Assembly: GCA_947311845.1 (NCBI GenBank)
Contig: CAMZMU010000063.1
Coordinates: forward strand, 121,166,135 to 121,230,134
DNA: 64,000 bases
Direction: 5' to 3'
Origin: Poa pratensis
Taxonomy: Eukaryota; Streptophyta; Magnoliopsida; Poales; Poaceae
The notes beneath the pieces were generated by a model. It worked only from the letters and a program-made list of their open reading frames with translations. It was not told the origin of the DNA and searched no databases. Shown here piece after piece: positions 46,161-58,072 of this stretch (position 1 is the first letter of the stretch; each line of letters starts with the position of its first letter). Both the position numbers and the translations under genes were made by a program.

Positions 46161-48349
46161 TTATACCTAAAAGTGTTTCGTTGACGTATACATACGTGGT
46201 TCTTCTAGAAGATTCCTTTTTCCTGGGACAGTTCTAGAAGATTCCAGTGCAGTGGGCTTTCATTTTGTACATAGCGACCGTGGACAAATTTCCGGGCCTT
46301 CTTTCAGAACAATTTTTTATTACCATTCCCAAGTCTGCTACTTATTTAGGTTCGGCCTTCTTACTAAGCCCAAGCACAGTCAAAGTACTGCAATTAGTAG
46401 AAGATTGGGGCTTCAATGGGCCGCATAGCTTAGCCCAGCAAAACATCACGGAAGCACCAACGATGGCGGCGTTTCCTATTTGACGCTACGCAATGCGTAC
46501 CTCTATCCTTCAGGAGAAAAACATCACTAAATTATCTTTTCTTGTTTGGTTCAGGTCATGTGTATGCATTCCATGTATTTCAGTTTGCCAACAACACCAG
46601 GAGAGGTTAAGAGCACAAGAATAAGATGTAGAGAGAACATAGGCATATGTAACTTGCATTTCATGTGTTTTGTTTAGCATTTGAAGAATTATTCTGAACA
46701 TAGCTTCTAGTATTTAGAATTTTCTCAGTGTGTTTTGCTTTTGGTATTTACATTTTTCTTCAACATGTGAATCTAAAGTTTAGAGCACAAATGATATTTT
46801 TTGAATTTTATGATTTCTATTTATCAGATGATTGGATGAATGTGTGAGATTATTTTGTCAGAATTTATGATTTTTTTCTCGTATGGAATATGTATGTATG
46901 AAATTGTAACTAGTCATTGATCTATGTCACAAGCTGATTCTTTTTATTTTTGAAAAGAACAAATGATCTTTTACTAGCCATCCGCGTAACACCCTACCAG
47001 CAGACGCATATGTCAGATTACACCAAACCTATGAACCTATAGGTTACCTGTTATCCTATCAAAAGAGATGAGGGCTAACACTTGGACTCAGAATTCTGCT
47101 TCAAGTGCATATGTCCTGTAACATATCTGAACGGTACCATCCTCTATGCATCTCGAGTTGTATGCGCCCTTTGACGCCTGCATGGATCCATTTGGCGAGG
47201 TTAATTTTCCAGTACCATGTGATATGATTTATCTTTTCTAGGGCTTACGGCTCTACCAGTTTTCATATGACACGATTATTTAACTAAATACTGCATGCCT
47301 AGTCCGAATAATTGTTGACTCAAAAAAACAAAAACCTATTTCATACCAAACTTTTTTTATTTATTTGTAACTTTTTTGTCAACATATGATCTCAATTATG
47401 TTTATTTTACTATATTAACAAAGTAACAAATAACAATGTTCTTAGACATTAAGATATAGTTTTGCTTGTTACAATTCCAACATCTTTATTTGCAAATAAA
47501 CTTGCGGTAAGTCGAACATATTAGTTTGAAAACATAAATAAATTGCATGTCACCACATACAGTTAGTGCCACTTTGATGAATTATTGTGTATGTTCATCA
47601 TATATTTTAGTATTCAAAAGCACATCACTAGATAGTTCTAAAACGCATACATATCTAACAAACAACAATTGCTAGAGTGTTGCCTATTTTGGGTGCATAA
47701 GTTTATAAGATCTTCTATTTTTTTTTTGAATTTAAGATCTTCTATTATTAATGTACAAGCTGTCTACAATGGTTTGTTCTATTCACATTTCTGGTTCATT
47801 CCTTATTGCTCGGTTGAGTATGTCTATGTCATGTAGATGATTCAATAGTTGTCTCTTAATTCATGTGTGGTCCGTTAGGCATCACAATAACTAGACGATC
47901 GGCTCCATCAACAGATAACTGACAACAAAAATGTCATCAATATAGAACAAAAAGGTACATAGTGACATTAGATTTTTTTTCAAAATGGGGAGAAGCCACA
48001 GCCTCTACATCGAGCGATGCACATAACTTTTTTTTTTTAAAAAGTGACATCAGACGCTAAAGTAAAAATAAGGATGTATCAGCAGCCAATGGAGCAAATA
48101 ATGCACGATCTCGAAGAACAGAGGCAAGTCATGCATGGCAAGCTCGAGACTCCTGTTTTTTACCATAAACTGCCTTGACCAACCGACAAAAGTACCGAGG
48201 ATAGGCAAGATCTGCAAAACCAGGAGGTTGACGCATATAAACTAGTTTCTCTAAAATACTATGGGGGAAGGCATTCTGCGCACAAAGCTGTCGAAAAGAC
48301 TACTACTGAGTAAGATTCAAGGTGAGAACTGAGAAGTAGTCTCATACGA
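46161..48349. other. Spacer; left flank of a duplicated segment
   Basis: No gene is supported. The part from about 47270 to 47910 is a diverged copy of 55660-56340. Confidence 0.45.
47270..47910. repeat. Diverged copy of 55660-56340
   Basis: Shared words in the same order include gcatacatatctaacaaaca / gcatacctaacaagcat, gctagagtgttgcctat, gagctgtct / aagctgtct, tttattgctc / cttattgctc and catgtgtggtc / catgtgtagtc. Both copies lie upstream of a UPF0114 copy, so they seem to belong to one ancient tandem duplication. Confidence 0.6.
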
Positions 48350-48572
48350 CCTCCATTCCATAACAAGGCGTATAGAATGTACTCAAAAGTTAACGTCGTA
48401 TAACATTGGCCAGTCGTATAGACAAAAAATGTGCATTTATACAAGATTTAATAAACATACTATGCAAATATATACTATGGTGGGTCTACTGATATTGATT
48501 TGGTATTCCCAAAACTTTTTTTCTTGTCAAAAGTCTATAGAAATCATATGTTTATTTGAAGGGAGTAGTGGA
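48350..48572. mobile_element. Decayed Stowaway-like MITE
   Basis: The left part has acctccattccataacaagg and the right end ttgaagggagtag, matching the CTCCCTCCxTTC style of Stowaway ends only loosely. Target TA is not certain. Confidence 0.4.
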
Positions 48573-49214
48573 AGGAGATCTTCATAGGGCGTGATTGGTA
48601 GCCTGCAGCTACTTTGGAGCCCTGCACATCATGGCTACCCAGGGCCTGGCCTTGCAGAGCAGGCCTAAAAACCAAGTTCATCACCCCGTTTGGTAGCCTG
48701 CATTGCATCAGTGGCTCAGTTTTGTGCCACCCGTTTGGTGTCCTGCAGCCACGCCCTAAAGGCTTCGACGATGCAGGGTGGTGTGTTTGGTTGCACCCAA
48801 CCTATGTTTGTGCTCACCTCTTCTTTGTAGTGGTCACGTTACCGCACAGAACAACACACAAGCACTACGAAATAGCAGTTCATGAGTACTTTCCTAACTA
48901 CTACGAATGGCAGTTCATGAGTACTTTCCTAAGTACTACAAATAACATGGCAGTACTTTCATTACACACCACTTGATGGTTCGTCAATGCAACTAAAGAC
49001 GGTGGGGAGTGAACCACATGAGTCGCCACATTGCCTCTGTTCTGCTTGCTCTTCTTCTTCAGATCCTAGTGCTGCCTCTGTCAGACCACATTGCCTCAGC
49101 CCACTCCATTCTTAAGGACTTCCAAGCTTCGTTATCATCAAAGGCCACACCATGGCCGGACTCAACCTCGTCAGCTGTGACATCTGCCTTATCTGGGACA
49201 TGCTCATCAAAACC

Positions 49215-51480
49215 CTAACCAAGGATCCAGTTGTGAAGAATGCAACATGCAAGAACTAGCTTCACTTGGGTCTCGAAAGTGTGAAATGGCTTCAGGTCAA
49301 GGATTTTGAATCTATTTTTCAGTGCAGCAAATGCCCTCTCTACCATAACTCTAAGGCTAGAGTGTCTCAGATTGAACAATTCCTTAGCATTTGCTGGACC
49401 AAACCTTACACTAAACTCGTTTAGATGGTACCTGGTCTTTCGGAAGGGTGGAAGAACTCCTGGGCGACATGCATATCCAGCATCACCAAGGCAGAACTTA
49501 CCTTCAGGGATATAGATCCCATCCGGTCTAGACAAGCTGTCAGAAAGAATGGTTGCATCATGTGCTGATCCTTCCCATCCAGCTAAGACAAATGTGAACT
49601 TCAGATCAAAGTCCACTGCAGCTAGCACATTCTGGCTGGTGTAGTGCTTCCTCCCTCTATATGCTTTGGACTGTGCTTTGGGAACTCTAGATGTCACATG
49701 AGTCCCATCAATGGCGCCAATACAATCCTGACATGAGAGGAACAATTAGTCATGATTCAATCTTACAAATGAGGATACACTGACGACAGAACATGGGTAT
49801 TGCATACCTTGAAATACGGATACCACCTAAAGCTCTCTCTCTTATCTTGGTAGGAGTCTGGCCAGTTGGTGGTTTGATCATCTCATGCCTCAGCTCGCCA
49901 ATAGCATACATGACTTGTCTGAAGTACCGGGAGATGGCACTAGTAGGAGGAAACTACCTATTCTGTGGCGCACCAAAAAATATTTATGTGGCGCATGGGT
50001 GGGTGCGCCACAGAAGTCACGCCACTAAATTTTATTTCTGTGGCGCATGGGTGGGTGCGCCACAGAATTCTCACATTTCTGTGGCGCATCCAATTCAAAA
50101 AATTCAAGAAAAACAAAAAATGAAATAATTTGGAAAAACCTAAATATTTGAATTTTTTAACCTATCTCAACCAACCCAAGCACGCTTAACTTCTAAGTTC
50201 TATTCAGTTCAGCTACCCTTATGCTACTCAACTTCTTATTGATATAAGTATCATATCAACCCTCTTAAGCTTTTTATGTGTTTATATGTGTGTGTAGTTT
50301 ATGTGTGGTATGTATATATATGTGTGTGTTTTTAAATTTTGAAAAAAATAAAAAACTTCAAACGTTTCAAAAGGAAATTCAAAAGTTTCAAAAAATCCAA
50401 AAAAAATCAAAAAATTCAAAAAATCCCGAAAACTTCAAAAAATCCAAAACAATTCAACAAATCCAAAAAATTCGAAAATTAAAGAAAAAAAGTAATTTTT
50501 TTAAAATAAAAAATTCAAGGTTTTTTCCCTCTCCTGCATGCCTACCTCCCCTGGATCGCCTTTTTTAGTTTTGTATAAATAAAAGAAAATGATAAAATCT
50601 TTAAAAAATAAAATCCTTTTAGATGTAGTTAGGTTTTAGTGTCTAGTTGGCATAGAAAATTTAAAATATGAATTTTGACCTTTTTTGCAAAAAACAGAAG
50701 AAAAAAATGTAAAACGGCCATAACTTTTGCATACGACGTCGAAAAAATGCGTTAAGTATATAAAAAAAATTAGAGAAAAATTGGAACTCGATTTCACCCG
50801 GGTTTATCCGGTGAACTTTTCTCAGATCCTAGAAATTCTAAAAGGAAAAAAAGATATTTCAAAACGAAGATTTTTTTTCTACAAAATAAAAAAAATCAAA
50901 AATTCTTTTTTTTTAAATATTTTTTTTGGATTTTTTGAAAATTTTGAAGTTTTCTGGATTTTTTGAATTTTTTCTGGATTTTGAATTTTTGGATTTTTTT
51001 GAATTTTTTAAGTTTTTTTGAAAAATTTGTGGCGCATTTAGCAATATGCGCCACAGACTGTGGCGCATGTCGAAGTGCGCCACATAAATGTGTATTTCTG
51101 TGACGCATACAACAATATGCGCCACAGAAATGCACATGTATTTCTATGGCGCATATTGCTAAATGCGCCACAGAAATACACATTTATGTGGCGCATGTGG
51201 CTTACATGCGCCACAGAATTGCAACATTTCTTTTCATGCGCCACAGAATCCATTTCTATCTATAACTAGTTTCCTACTAGTGTGGTCTCACACGATGTCC
51301 TGAATGTGTTATGGATGACTTTGAACCTCTGATTATGGCCTACAACATGAAGAAACATATCAACTTGCTCTTCCACCGAGGTGTGGATGCTATCCTTCGA
51401 CAGGCCCTCCTCTCTAAACCTTCGGACTAGTTCGTAAAAGGGGGCTCTACCCATCCGAAGCATTTGGACTGTCTCTACCT
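49215..51480 (-). pseudogene. Harbinger transposase (DDE_Tnp_4), split by CACTA insertion
   Basis: Minus-strand pieces in order: MLRMGRAPFYELVRRFREEG and HTSVEEQVDMFLHVVGHNQR (51463-51283); ISRYFRQVMYAIGELRHEMI (49937-49800); then the catalytic domain 49745-49215. The catalytic domain has GAIDGTHV (first Asp), GDAGYACRPG (second Asp), and VERAFAALKNRFKIL (Glu). This is the HARBI1/PIF domain layout. The 1345-bp CACTA element interrupts the frame between the helical N-terminal part and the catalytic part. A TAG follows HNWILG, before sequence that resembles the usual C-terminal tail. It is therefore inactive. Confidence 0.87.
49938..51282. mobile_element. Non-autonomous CACTA element nested in Harbinger transposase
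   Basis: It begins cactagtagga and ends tcctactagtg, with the 3-bp target duplication tgg on each side (49935-49937, 51283-51285). Near both ends the motif tgtggcgca and its inverse tgcgccaca recur many times (49965-50090 and 51028-51250), as expected of CACTA subterminal binding sites. The core is AT-rich and codes for nothing recognisable. Confidence 0.93.
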
Positions 51481-52289
51481 CGCTAGAAAGATGTAGTTCA
51501 GATTAGCAATCCTCTCTTGATCTCGAACGAACAGCGGACCATATGTGACTGGTGGATATGCATTGCGCTTAGCGATGATTTTAACAATCATCAAGACCCA
51601 AGCTTGAATCACGGCTATCAGTGATGCCGTCTACTTGCTCAAAGCCAGTGCATCGTCCTAATAAAATAGATCTGACATAAATACGGCCTAAATCACGGCT
51701 ACAACTCTCGGTTGCCTACTGCGAAGATGTGTCTTACCTTGGCTCCTGCCATTGGAGACGAAGCCGCTGTGGGAGAGGAAGAAGGAGACCTACTGCCGTC
51801 GGTGGAGACCCCGCCACGGATCCGGTGAAGGACAGGAAGGAGACGGTCCAGCTGCAGCGGTCGATGTCGGTGGAGATCTGACGGCATCGGTGAAGACGAC
51901 GCCGCGGATCCAGTCAAGGAGAAGGTAAGAGAGGAGCCGCCGGTGTGGACTGAAATAATGGGGAGGTGAGAGTAGGTGAGACTTATCTCAGGCGCGAAAC
52001 GGGGCCGGAAAATCGCTGTCTCCCGCCATCTCGGCGCAGCTGCGGCGCGCACGGCGCCCACCCGATTTTGCAGCTCCGTGGCCTGGCTCTATGGAAATGG
52101 CTGAATCGGCAGTTCCCACCGGGCCTGGCCCGGAGGTGCGTTAATGCACGTGCTAGCCAAAACCGTGGCCGCATGGAACCAAACATACAGCCCATCTCCG
52201 CAGCTGACGGGCCTGTTTAGACCTCCTGCAGGCTGCAGGCTACCAAACACGTCCATAATCAAGGTCATATCTCTGTTTGAGCCCAGGCT

Positions 52290-53463
52290 GCGGCTCTCGT
52301 GGTGCACGGTTGGCTCGCCCCCAGTCTGCGCAGGCGCAGCGGCGCGGCATGGCCGACCCGGCGAGCAGAGACGGGTGGCCTTACCTCCACGCTTGCGTGT
52401 CGCGGAAGGCGGACTAAGCTCGTTGCGGCCGCGGAAGACGGTTGGTACTGCCGGTGGCTAATGATGTGCACCCCCCCTGCGTCCCTGGCCGCCACGGTGC
52501 TTGACCAGAGTCTCGCCGGCCGGTTGCGGGGACGGCAGCCGCAGCAACGTTGCCTTGCCCTCACGATCGAGTCCACCGTTGAGGGTCTACCGAACGGCTG
52601 CTTGATTGATTGCTTCATTGCGTGGTTTGCTGCGTGCGTAGGGCGAAATGACGCTGGGTTTTGGCGTGCAGGTGATATTTGATTTCCGTCTCTTGGCTCT
52701 CCTGGCCATTGCTGGGTCGCTGGCCGGCTCCCTCCTCTGCTTCCTGCCTTCCTTAGTGTGAGTCTTCCTCGCCAATTCAATGGAAGCAACTGCATTTACC
52801 TGCTGATTATTAGATCATCTAATGTCTATTTGTGATCACTGATCAGGGATGTGTATACATAAGAGGCGAACCATGTCTACTGGACAAGCTGCGTCAGAGG
52901 TCCTGAGGCTCGTCGAGGCTATTGGTATTTGGTATCGACCTGTTCTGATTAATCACTAGTGGTAATGCGAACCATCTAATACAAGGTTAATTTTGAGCTT
53001 CGGGCTCGGTTGTTCTTGCAGATGTGTACCTTGACGGAATTGTCATGTTGATATTTGGGATGGGCCTGTAGCTGTTCATCATTAACGATTTGCCTGAGGA
53101 ACCTTCGCCAGATCGCGCTCTCGAAGTTCACTTTGAAGGTAATCTACTCCAAGATTCATCTATTTTCGAGTACTATTTTCTTTAGAAATGCAAGCATATA
53201 CCTGAGAGTTGGACTTTTTTCTTTTCTTGGATACTGCAGGAGAAGCCGAGGTGGATGAGGATCAGCTCCCTCGACGAGAACAAAACCAAGCTGGGTCAAG
53301 TCATCGTGATGATCCTGCTGGTGAAAATGTTCGAGAGGGGCAAGATGGTCAAGATCACCACGGGGATGGACCTCCTCAGCTACTCGGTCTGCCGTCTGCA
53401 TCTTCCTCTCCTCGGCGTCCCTCTACATCCTGCACAATCTTCACCGGCCTGAGCACGAGTAAG
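52290..53463 (+). pseudogene. Broken UPF0114 paralogue
   Basis: All five exons of the intact gene at 58664-60050 have counterparts. Exon 1-like (about 52290-52595) is scrambled. Exon 2 (about 52677-52757) reads FDFRLLALLAIAGSLAGSLL. Exon 3 (52848-52922) reads GCVYI and WTSC. Exon 4 (53023-53139) reads DVYLDGIVMLIFGMGL followed by an in-frame TAG, caused by loss of three bases relative to the intact copy. Exon 5 (53240-53463) reads EKPRWMRISSLDENKTKLGQ and VIVMILLVKMFERGKMVKIT, then a 7-bp duplication (cgtctgc) shifts the frame. The Harbinger element sits directly upstream of exon 1. Confidence 0.87.
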
Positions 53464-54450
53464 ACCAAAGTTGATGTTGCAGTTGCTGACAAACTAATAT
53501 GGTGCTCAACGTCTTTCAGTTGGAGCTAAGAAGGGATGATTCATCATTTTGGGCACGTCTTTTAGTCTGTGGTACTGCATGGAACTGGTCTTGGACTCTT
53601 TGCTAAGAAATGTTGTTAAGATGTTGGACCACCCCTAGATGATGGGCTGGAGTAGATTCTAATCTAGTTCTTGTAAGCGACTTGGTATACTATCAGTTGT
53701 TGTTGGATAATTAGGTATAAGTTAATTCTTAATTTTATAATATAAATCGGGATTATAACAAATATTATCATGTGAAACTCAAACATAGTAGATGCATTAC
53801 ACAACATGATGAATATAAACTGTTGGAAAATTAGGCAAGTTTGTGATTAATTTCAAACTATAAATCACAACTAAAGTAACTATTGATACATGAAACTCAA
53901 AGATACTAGATGTATTAAACAACATGAACAACAACAGCAAAAACAGTGCATACGTAACAATAGTCACAATAAAAGAGTAGATCGGCATAGGTCACACGCA
54001 ATAATTGGTTGTACTAACGTTGTTGACGACAACATTCGTGAAGACTGGTCGAAGTAGACAACAATTAAAAATGGCAAAAAGCAGCACATACCGACTTAGA
54101 CGGTAGATGTCGAACCACGAGAATAGAGTTGAGCAGATATATTATGTGTATAGACATGCTAGTAACGAGGATTAAGGGTGACATAACTATATCTGGTATT
54201 CAAAGTTGCTTTCTCATATTTAGTGTAGGGGGCTAAAATGGATGAATTTGAAACCCCTCAAAAATTTCAAGATAAAGCTTTCACTATTATATAGTGCCAA
54301 CAAAGCTTTTGGGGACCACGGCTCTTTTATATGATTGGGCTACATGGCACATTTCATATTTTTTTCTAAATCATCTGATATAGGGCTATTGAGTGTAGCT
54401 CCACCATTTTCTCTATGGCATGACTATTTTAACAAATACACATATGCCCA
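53464..54450. other. Spacer, no recognised feature
   Basis: AT-rich DNA with no supported gene. A weak direct repeat (gtgaaactcaaacatagtag at about 53772 and catgaaactcaaagatacta at about 53890) is visible. Confidence 0.4.
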
Positions 54451-54458
54451 GGGATGGA

Positions 54459-55600
54459 GCTAGAAAAAATAACCCTGGTGCATAACTTGGACATCGGCGA
54501 TATATTTAATTTAATCCATAATTTAGTAACCAATACTCCCTCTATTTTTTAAAGTAAGTCGTATATTGTTTTTCAAAAGACAAACAATGAAATGTCGTTT
54601 GACCAAGATCTTAGAAAAAACGAACAATAATTATAATACTATATTGACATCATATGAATATATATGTTATGACTTATCTAACGATATTGATTTGATACTG
54701 TAGATATTAATTGTTTTATCTAAAAACTTGGTAAAACATTACATTGTTTAACTTTTCAAAAAAAATATACAATTTACTTGTAGGAATGGAGGGAGTATAA
54801 CCTAAAAATTCCTACCATTAATGCAAAAGGAAACACACACCCTGCAATAACAAATAAGGGACAAGAAAGTTCTTACTAATAATTAAGCAATGAACATGGC
54901 ACTTGCAAAAAAAAAAAACAGTCGGTAACAACCAAATATATCATCCGACTTTGAATCCTTCGTAACATACAAAATTGATATTATGACTTCAAATTATTAA
55001 ATGAAAACTAATAAATGACAAAATAAAACTAGTTTAAATTACTAAGGCGATTGCCCAAATTATTTTTTATGAGTTTCATCTAAGGTTTGTTCCACTTCGC
55101 AAATCGCAACACATTGTACAAGGATTTTTTTTCGTTTAAAGAATTTAGGTAGCACTTGATTTTTTTGCATTGCATTGGATCCCTAGCCAGGATGCTTGGG
55201 TAACTGGTGGGTGGCGTCGGCCGTCACTCCTAACTCCCATCCACTGTCGACCACCAGAATACTTAATCACCTTGCTGAGTCTTGGGGAACAAAAAATATC
55301 GACTGGAAGACAACAAAGCAAAAGTTAAATTGATCTATTTTTTCCTTACAATATTACCTGCTGACTCCATTTAACGACCAATGAGCCTTAATGCCCAGAA
55401 GGCCTGCCCCACCAAGTCACTTACAAACTAATCGGAATGCAGCATACAAAAGGCAGTGACCTATTGGTGTGGATTTTTTTCTTGAATTGGTGCACCACTG
55501 TTTGTTCGACTAGGTGCACACGGTATGTACAAAACGAACTGTTGTTGAAAATGGGAAACCGACCGTGGTGCCTGTGAACTATGGTAGCTCTCCGCCCCTG
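54459..55600. mobile_element. hAT element with 8-bp target duplication
   Basis: It starts cagggatggagctag and ends gtagctctccgcccctg, imperfect inverted repeats of the cagggGCGGAGCTAG type. It is flanked by catatgcc (54451-54458) and catatgcg (55601-55608), an 8-bp duplication with one change. No transposase frame remains; a Stowaway MITE has inserted at 54536. Confidence 0.78.
54536..54795. mobile_element. Stowaway MITE, 260 bp, inside hAT element
   Basis: Begins ctccctctattttttaaagt and ends taggaatggagggag, with TA on both sides (54534-54535, 54796-54797). Interior is AT-rich and non-coding. Confidence 0.85.
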
Positions 55601-55659
55601 CATATGCGTACTCAAAATAACCGGAATACCAGAATAAGAATTAACGATTTATTTGTTTA

Positions 55660-56340
55660 TACTAAACTTCTTTATTTCTTTGTACCATGTGTTTCATGTA
55701 CATACAATGTTTGACTAGTATTTTTGTTCGTATTATATTTAGAAAAATAAAAATGTAACCATCCTCCTAAATATTAAGCTATTGTTTTAATTGTTAAAAA
55801 ATTCTACCATGTATTCATGCAAATACACTTGCGCTAAATTGAATTGTATTTTTAATGAAGGTTATGTTTTATTTTCTTAAAGTTTGCTCTCTATATTGCC
55901 CCTTATGACCACTTTTGTTAAGCGGGCTCCATGGATCTGACAAAATTGAAAGGGATAAATTGCATGTCTTCCCAAATTACTTTATACCAAGGAGATGAAA
56001 TATTGCGTGTATATATGTATTGATCAAACTTTATCGTGGAGAGTTATAGAAAGCGTGCATACCTAACAAGCATATGATGATTGATGTTGCTAGAGTGTTG
56101 CCTATCTTAGTTTTAGTTAATAAAAACTTCTCGAATTAACTTTTTTTCAAGAACATGCAAAGATTGCGTGTCATGCATTAAGGTAACTTCTCGAATTAAC
56201 GTATGAGCTGTCTGCAGCAGTTTGTCCTAGAATTATTGAAGTTGCTTCTTTATTGCTCATTTCAACTATGGATTTTATCATCTAGTGGGTTCAGTAGGTG
56301 TGTCTCAATGCATGTGTAGTCTGTACTAGATATCAAATAG
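55660..56340. repeat. Diverged copy of 47270-47910
   Basis: Partner of the segment described at 47270; see that entry for shared words. It lies upstream of the intact UPF0114 gene. No gene is seen in it. Confidence 0.6.
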
Positions 56341-56352
56341 TGTCACCGAAAG

Positions 56353-56756
56353 TCCTTTTTGATCCCGAGCACCAGTGCTCCCTCCCGTCTAAAAAATTTG
56401 AAAATCATATTTGTGAGTTTCAAAATAATCTGAAAAAAAATTATGATGTTGCCAATGGTGCATCCCACAAATGTGCAAATTGTTTGTGTGAAATAATTTA
56501 TATTATGGGCTACACAAAAATAAAAAATCTGATAAAATTTAGAGATTTGAAAATATACATACTCAGATCTACAAATTTGTCATTTTTGTGTAGCTCAGAT
56601 ACAAAGTTTTTTAAGTTGATGTTTTGCACGTTAAAGGAATATATCATTGGCCACACTCGGATTTTTTTTCAGAATTTTTTAAAACATATAAATATGATTT
56701 TTGAATTTTTTAAATGAGAGGGATCACTGGTGCATGCCCGGGTGCAAAAAATCTCC
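56353..56756. mobile_element. MITE-like inverted repeat element, copy 3
   Basis: The left end gatcccgagcaccagtgctc, then cctc, is matched by the right end gagggatcactggtgcatgc, then ccgggtgcaaaaaat. The AT-rich interior resembles the pair at 21004-21763 in composition and in some words; whether they are one family is unsure. Confidence 0.5.
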
Positions 56757-56874
56757 AGTGATAGTGTCATCACTATATAGTGCACAAATGAGAATCTAAA
56801 TCACAAACTATGATTCTACTATTATACATCAATTTATTTCTTATTCGAGTCTACATAAAATTGTGCAACGCAAC

Positions 56875-57544
56875 GAGTTGTTAGCATAAACCCACCACTT
56901 TGATGCAAAGTTTTTGAAAAACCACCACTTTACGATTCAATCGCAAAAAAACACCAATTTTTACTCGGACGTTTGCAAAGTGCACTGATCGCGATTGAAC
57001 ACGGATTGACACTGAATCTGACATGTGGGACTCATTTGTTAGGACCGACGTGGCAAAAAATATGATCAATTTGCTAAGTTGGACAAGGACCCACTTGTCA
57101 GCCTAATAAAAAAATTAATATATCAAAATTGAAAAAAAGTCAAAGAGAGCAGCTCCAGCGGTACGGGCGTCGAGTTCGTGGTCGGCATGGGTAACGAGCA
57201 CGCCCCCCGCGACGGCCAGACTCGCCGTGACACAGGCGTGGTGCCGCACCTCGGCGCAAGCGCTCGCATCACCTGCATCACGCCCGGGCCTCGCACGCCG
57301 CCGTCCCCTGGCTCGCTGCTGCACCACGATGCGGCCGCCATAGATGACAACGTAAAGTGGTGGTTGCCACGTCAGTCCTGACAAATGGGTCCCACCTGTC
57401 AGATTCGGTGTCAATCCGTGTTCAATTCGCAATCAGTGCATTTTGCAAACGTGCGAGCGAATGCGATGGTTTTTTGTGATTGAAACATAAAGTGGTGGTT
57501 CTTTGAAATTTTTGCATCAAAGTGGTGGGTTTATGTAACAACTC
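56875..57544. mobile_element. Second Mutator-like element with GC-rich core
   Basis: Terminal inverted repeats of about 180 bp (56875-57056 and 57364-57544) share acataaacccaccactttga-type ends, cacggattgacac and gaatctgacatgtgggac/gtcccacctgtcagattc. Flanks are gcaacgcaa (56865-56873) and gcaacacaa (57545-57553), a likely 9-bp duplication with one change. The core at 57165-57350 is strikingly GC-rich and carries no MURA gene, so it could be captured host sequence. Confidence 0.72.
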
Positions 57545-57577
57545 GCAACACAACCGTAGAAGAATAAACCTCCCCGT

Positions 57578-57598
57578 CCCCCCCCCCCCCCCCCCCCC
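57578..57598. repeat. Poly(C) run of 21
   Basis: Twenty-one consecutive C, followed by accaccacaacaac. The exact length should be treated with caution given the indel pattern elsewhere. Confidence 0.85.
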
Positions 57599-57799
57599 AC
57601 CACCACAACAACGCGGTATGAGCCAGCTAAGACATCAAAATTTATGATTTCACATGTTAACTTGAATTACTATCGATATCGTGAGATACCGAATTGCCGA
57701 ACCGATACTATTTGGACTCAACAACAAAATGAAATACCTTTCGATGGTTCCTAGACCTCGTCCTCGCTGCTTTGAGTTGGCTTGGAACATGGCCAATCA

Positions 57800-58072
57800 T
57801 ATTGCCTATTTTTATAGAAACACTGAGTAAAACATAGATGCACACATGCACACACAATTACCATACTCACACACTCACACAACATATACTGAAGATCGGA
57901 GTCGCGGGGCTTCAAGATTGGTGAACTCATCACCAACACATTGCTATCAACAAGAACACAACCTAGTACTGAAAAAATAAATATTTGGCCATAACAAGAC
58001 ACAAATGGTGTTAAACAAAGGATTTGATCCTGGTGGGCTAAGCCTACAAGGCTACAAGCATTTTTCATTACC
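57800..58072 (-). mobile_element. Degenerate SINE, copy 4
   Basis: The order of landmarks matches the family: tacactcac-like repeats, gaagatcggagtcgcggggc, gaactcatcaccaacacatt, and on the minus strand the B-box-like ccaggatcaaatcc next to agcccacc. It is much more diverged than the copies at 22347 and 32537, so it is older. Confidence 0.55.

Larger units (their letters stand above)
48597..52254 (-). mobile_element. PIF/Harbinger DNA transposon
   Basis: The ends gggcgtgattggtagcctgc (left) and gcaggctaccaaacacgtcc (right) are inverted repeats, flanked by the trinucleotide ata on both sides (48594-48596, 52255-52257). PIF elements make 3-bp duplications, usually TWA. It encodes a DDE transposase on the minus strand, which is split by a nested CACTA element. 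Without that insert the element is about 2.3 kb. An accessory Myb-like gene was not identified. Confidence 0.82.
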
